This document shows, piece after piece, positions 61,471 through 64,000 of a stretch of 64,000 bases of DNA. Position 1 is the stretch's first letter. Each line of letters begins with the position of its first letter. This DNA is from Dolomedes plantarius (Eukaryota > Arthropoda > Arachnida > Araneae > Dolomedidae). Position numbers and translations under genes: made by a program. The stretch covers positions 41,710,893 to 41,774,892 of the forward strand of contig OU015492.1 in assembly GCA_907164885.2 (NCBI GenBank), in the 5' to 3' direction. The notes below the pieces were generated by a model. It was not told where the DNA came from and did no database searches. It saw only the letters and a program-made list of their open reading frames with translations.

Positions 61471-64000
61471 GTTACTATAACGTTAAATGTAAATTTTCAT
61501 TGTCAGGCACTTCTAGGTTACTTTGAGAGAACATAGGAAAATAAAAAATAAACTGAGCTCTAAATGCTAGCACAATATATTTATTATCCTTTACTGCTGA
61601 AAGATCATTATCTTAGATTTTAGTAAGGAGGTTATACTGAGAATAGTAGAACTTGCTAATAACTGCAACATGAATTTTTCAACTATAATTTTTAAGACTT
61701 AAAATACAAAACCTACCTGGACGTGCAATCACCTAACATTTCTCTTATTGATTAAAAAAAGGAGTACAAACCAAATATGTTCATTCGAAAGAAAGTTTCA
61801 AGGCAATCTAATCAAAATTTCTAATTTCTTGGTATCTTTCTTAATGGTGAATGGCATTTACATTTAATATCCCATCATCTTATGTGGGTCATTGGAAAAG
61901 CGATACCCACAAAATAATTCTTCCAGATTTTAGTGCCTCCTTTTTCACTAGAGCGTAATTTTTCAAAAATGCTAAACAGCTTCCATTCTGAATCCTTATA
62001 AATCAAAACTCCATTGTCGTTTTATTGCTATTCAATACCGAAGTACTTTTGGAATACATTAAAGTAACAACCAGAAACAAAATTTCAATAACTAAGTGGC
62101 AAAAAAAATAAGAAAAAAAGAAATTGATTGCGCTTTGAATTGAAAAATCATTTTCGTTCTCAGCTGAAAAAGTATAATAATACAGCATACCGTGTTTTTC
62201 CGAGGAAGGGAGCAGAATTGCATATTTTAATATTGCCTGATATATTTTGAACATCAATCTTTATTTTCCCATTGAATGTAGTGCGTTTTGTTATCTTGAG
62301 TATTATCTTACTGTGAAGCCTCTGAGACACAGCAAGTGAGAAGCAGTGGCATAAGTCAAGGATTTCGGTGTGAATTAAAGCATTTACATAACGCTCATGT
62401 TAAAACTCGGTGCAGCAAATAGGATCGTCTAGGGGCATTTTCTATTAAACGAGAACGTTTGACCTTTAATCAGAAATCGCTATTTTCTACAGAGAGAAAA
62501 GAATGTATTTTTTTAAATTGAATTCTTCGAAATAAAAGTAAAATTTTTAATCTTTTCTGATCTTTTCACGTACTGTAAAAGTTTGCAAAAATACACTAGG
62601 GAAGTGAAAATTTGCAAAAAATAAGCAAAACATCTAGTATTGTATTTTATCTACTGTAAGCTGTTGACGATAGTTTTTGCACCTCAGTTTCAATACAGTT
62701 TTTTTACAAGATTATACCATCATTTTACCAGTAATCTGCCACTGGTAAAATCATATACGTAGTCAAGTAGATATCAAGACAGCCACCGTAAAGAAGTAAT
62801 TTACTTTTGTTTTTAATGCCATAATGACTCGGATATCTTTAATTGTCATCATCATTTCAATCGGGTAAATGCTAAATCTTTTACGGTTTTGTGTGAAATA
62901 AAAACAAGATTTGTTATTTTTTTACATAAGAGGGCATTTTAGCTCATTTACTTCTTTCACTTCCATTTATATTAGTTTTTGAAATTGTTTATTTTGTATG
63001 TCTTATTTTTCATCTTCATTCACCGAGCCTCGAATTCGTATCCAGGCGATACTTTTTGTGTAAATCAGTAGCAATCAAACAGAGAAATTACTCATCGATA
63101 AATAAATCCGATTACCATAGTTTTTAATATAAAATTAAAAACAAAAACTGAGTAATTCGTTTCAAGATTTAATTTGCATAAACGACCGGCCATATACAAA
63201 ATAGAGCACATGATATTTGATAATGTGCGATGAAAAGCTAATCTTTTTTGTAGGAGTTTTGCAAAACTAATAATGTGCAATTTGTAAAATCGAATACGTG
63301 GCCAGGAGTTACAATTACACAACCTTATTTCTTTTGTTTCTCAAAGTTGATAATGTGACCGTGGAACAACCATTTGATTCTCCGTGAAGTGTTTTTAGGC
63401 TACCATGAGGTCTTTATCAGAGGCTAAAATATATAGAATCTGTGTTCCTAAAATATGTCCATGGATAATCCATACAAAGTACGAGAATTATAATGGAAAA
63501 TAAAAGTTTTACTACATTACATACAGCTTATACAGACGTAGTTCCATCAGCCCTTTGGTATTAAATTCTGTGCCAAAATCTTTTATGTCTTTCACTCAGA
63601 AATACAAAGATATACATTTTAAATTGATATTATATAACATATTAGTATAATATTTAAATTTCAATAATACTTAAATGTCTTTTTCCTAAGCGTACTTTTT
63701 ACACTGACAAAAATATTTCAGGTTGGACAACAAGTTGTTTCCACTGCAAATTTTAAAGCTGAATAAAAATGCCTGTAAATATATACTTAATTTACAGCTC
63801 TATATTAAATCGAAAATAATAATGAAAATGGAATATTAAAAGTTTCGCCCGCGTAAAGGATCCATGAAGTCTTTCTAATAACGACTAAAGATATCGAATG
63901 TGAAGACACCAAATTAATGAAATCATAAGAAGAATAGAATTTAAAAAGTTAATATATCTGCTATTTTTCTGTGAAATTATGATAATTGTTTTTAACATGT
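61471..64000. other. 2.5 kb without a recognisable gene
   Basis: No gene or element end recognised. A small hairpin, TTTTACCAG...CTGGTAAAA, lies near 62722-62750. Confidence 0.5.

Overview
The window looks like arthropod nuclear DNA, plausibly from a spider. It is strongly AT-rich, with long homopolymers and (TA)n tracts, no dense gene packing and no bacterial gene signals. Nearly everything recognisable is a transposon or a transposon fossil of animal type: Tc1/mariner, pogo/Tigger, piggyBac, hAT, P-element, Helitron, a Jockey-like LINE tail, a probable solo LTR, MITEs and tRNA-derived SINE heads. The Tc1 transposase at 49.5-50.6 kb belongs to a type that I know to be very abundant in orb-weaver spider genomes. 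That species hint is inference. No complete host gene was found. Two short open stretches (42.05 kb and 59.83 kb) are weak candidates for host exons.

Layout. 0-4 kb: a hAT MITE, the 3' end of a Tc1 copy and Helitron-type repeats. 4.1-6.4 kb: a 2.3-kb transposon with about 477-bp terminal inverted repeats, a perfect 8-bp target duplication and a broken reading frame of a family I cannot name. 6.5-13.8 kb: mostly unrecognised AT-rich DNA with a (TA)n tract and local duplications. 13.9-17.0 kb: a Helitron with intact ends. 18.4-21.4 kb: two piggyBac-type insertions in a duplicated sequence, one of them carrying a probable solo LTR. 23.2 kb: the first of four GC-rich repeat islands. 24.8-31.6 kb: a mosaic of long palindromes and direct repeats around a P-element transposase fossil. 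33.4-37.1 kb: a foldback element whose core is a second member of the unnamed transposase-like family. 37.2-41.9 kb: a second GC-rich island, a piggyBac copy with transposase and a pogo element. 42-49 kb: a Harbinger-like MITE, SINE heads, a deleted mariner and a segmental duplication carrying a LINE tail. 49.4-50.8 kb: a nearly intact Tc1. 52-56 kb: tandem duplications and a third GC-rich island. 56.8-59.3 kb: a hAT transposase fossil split by a Tc1 with 220-bp inverted repeats. 60-61.5 kb: hairpins and the fourth GC-rich island. The last 2.5 kb hold nothing I recognise.

Three points stand out. The first is the unnamed transposase-like family, seen twice and both times within long inverted repeats. 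The second is a family of GC-rich islands with two sequence types but one shared 3' end, in two of four cases running straight into (TA)n. The third is a set of local duplications that act as natural empty sites and date or prove several insertions. No gene here forms a pathway with another; the elements relate to each other by nesting.
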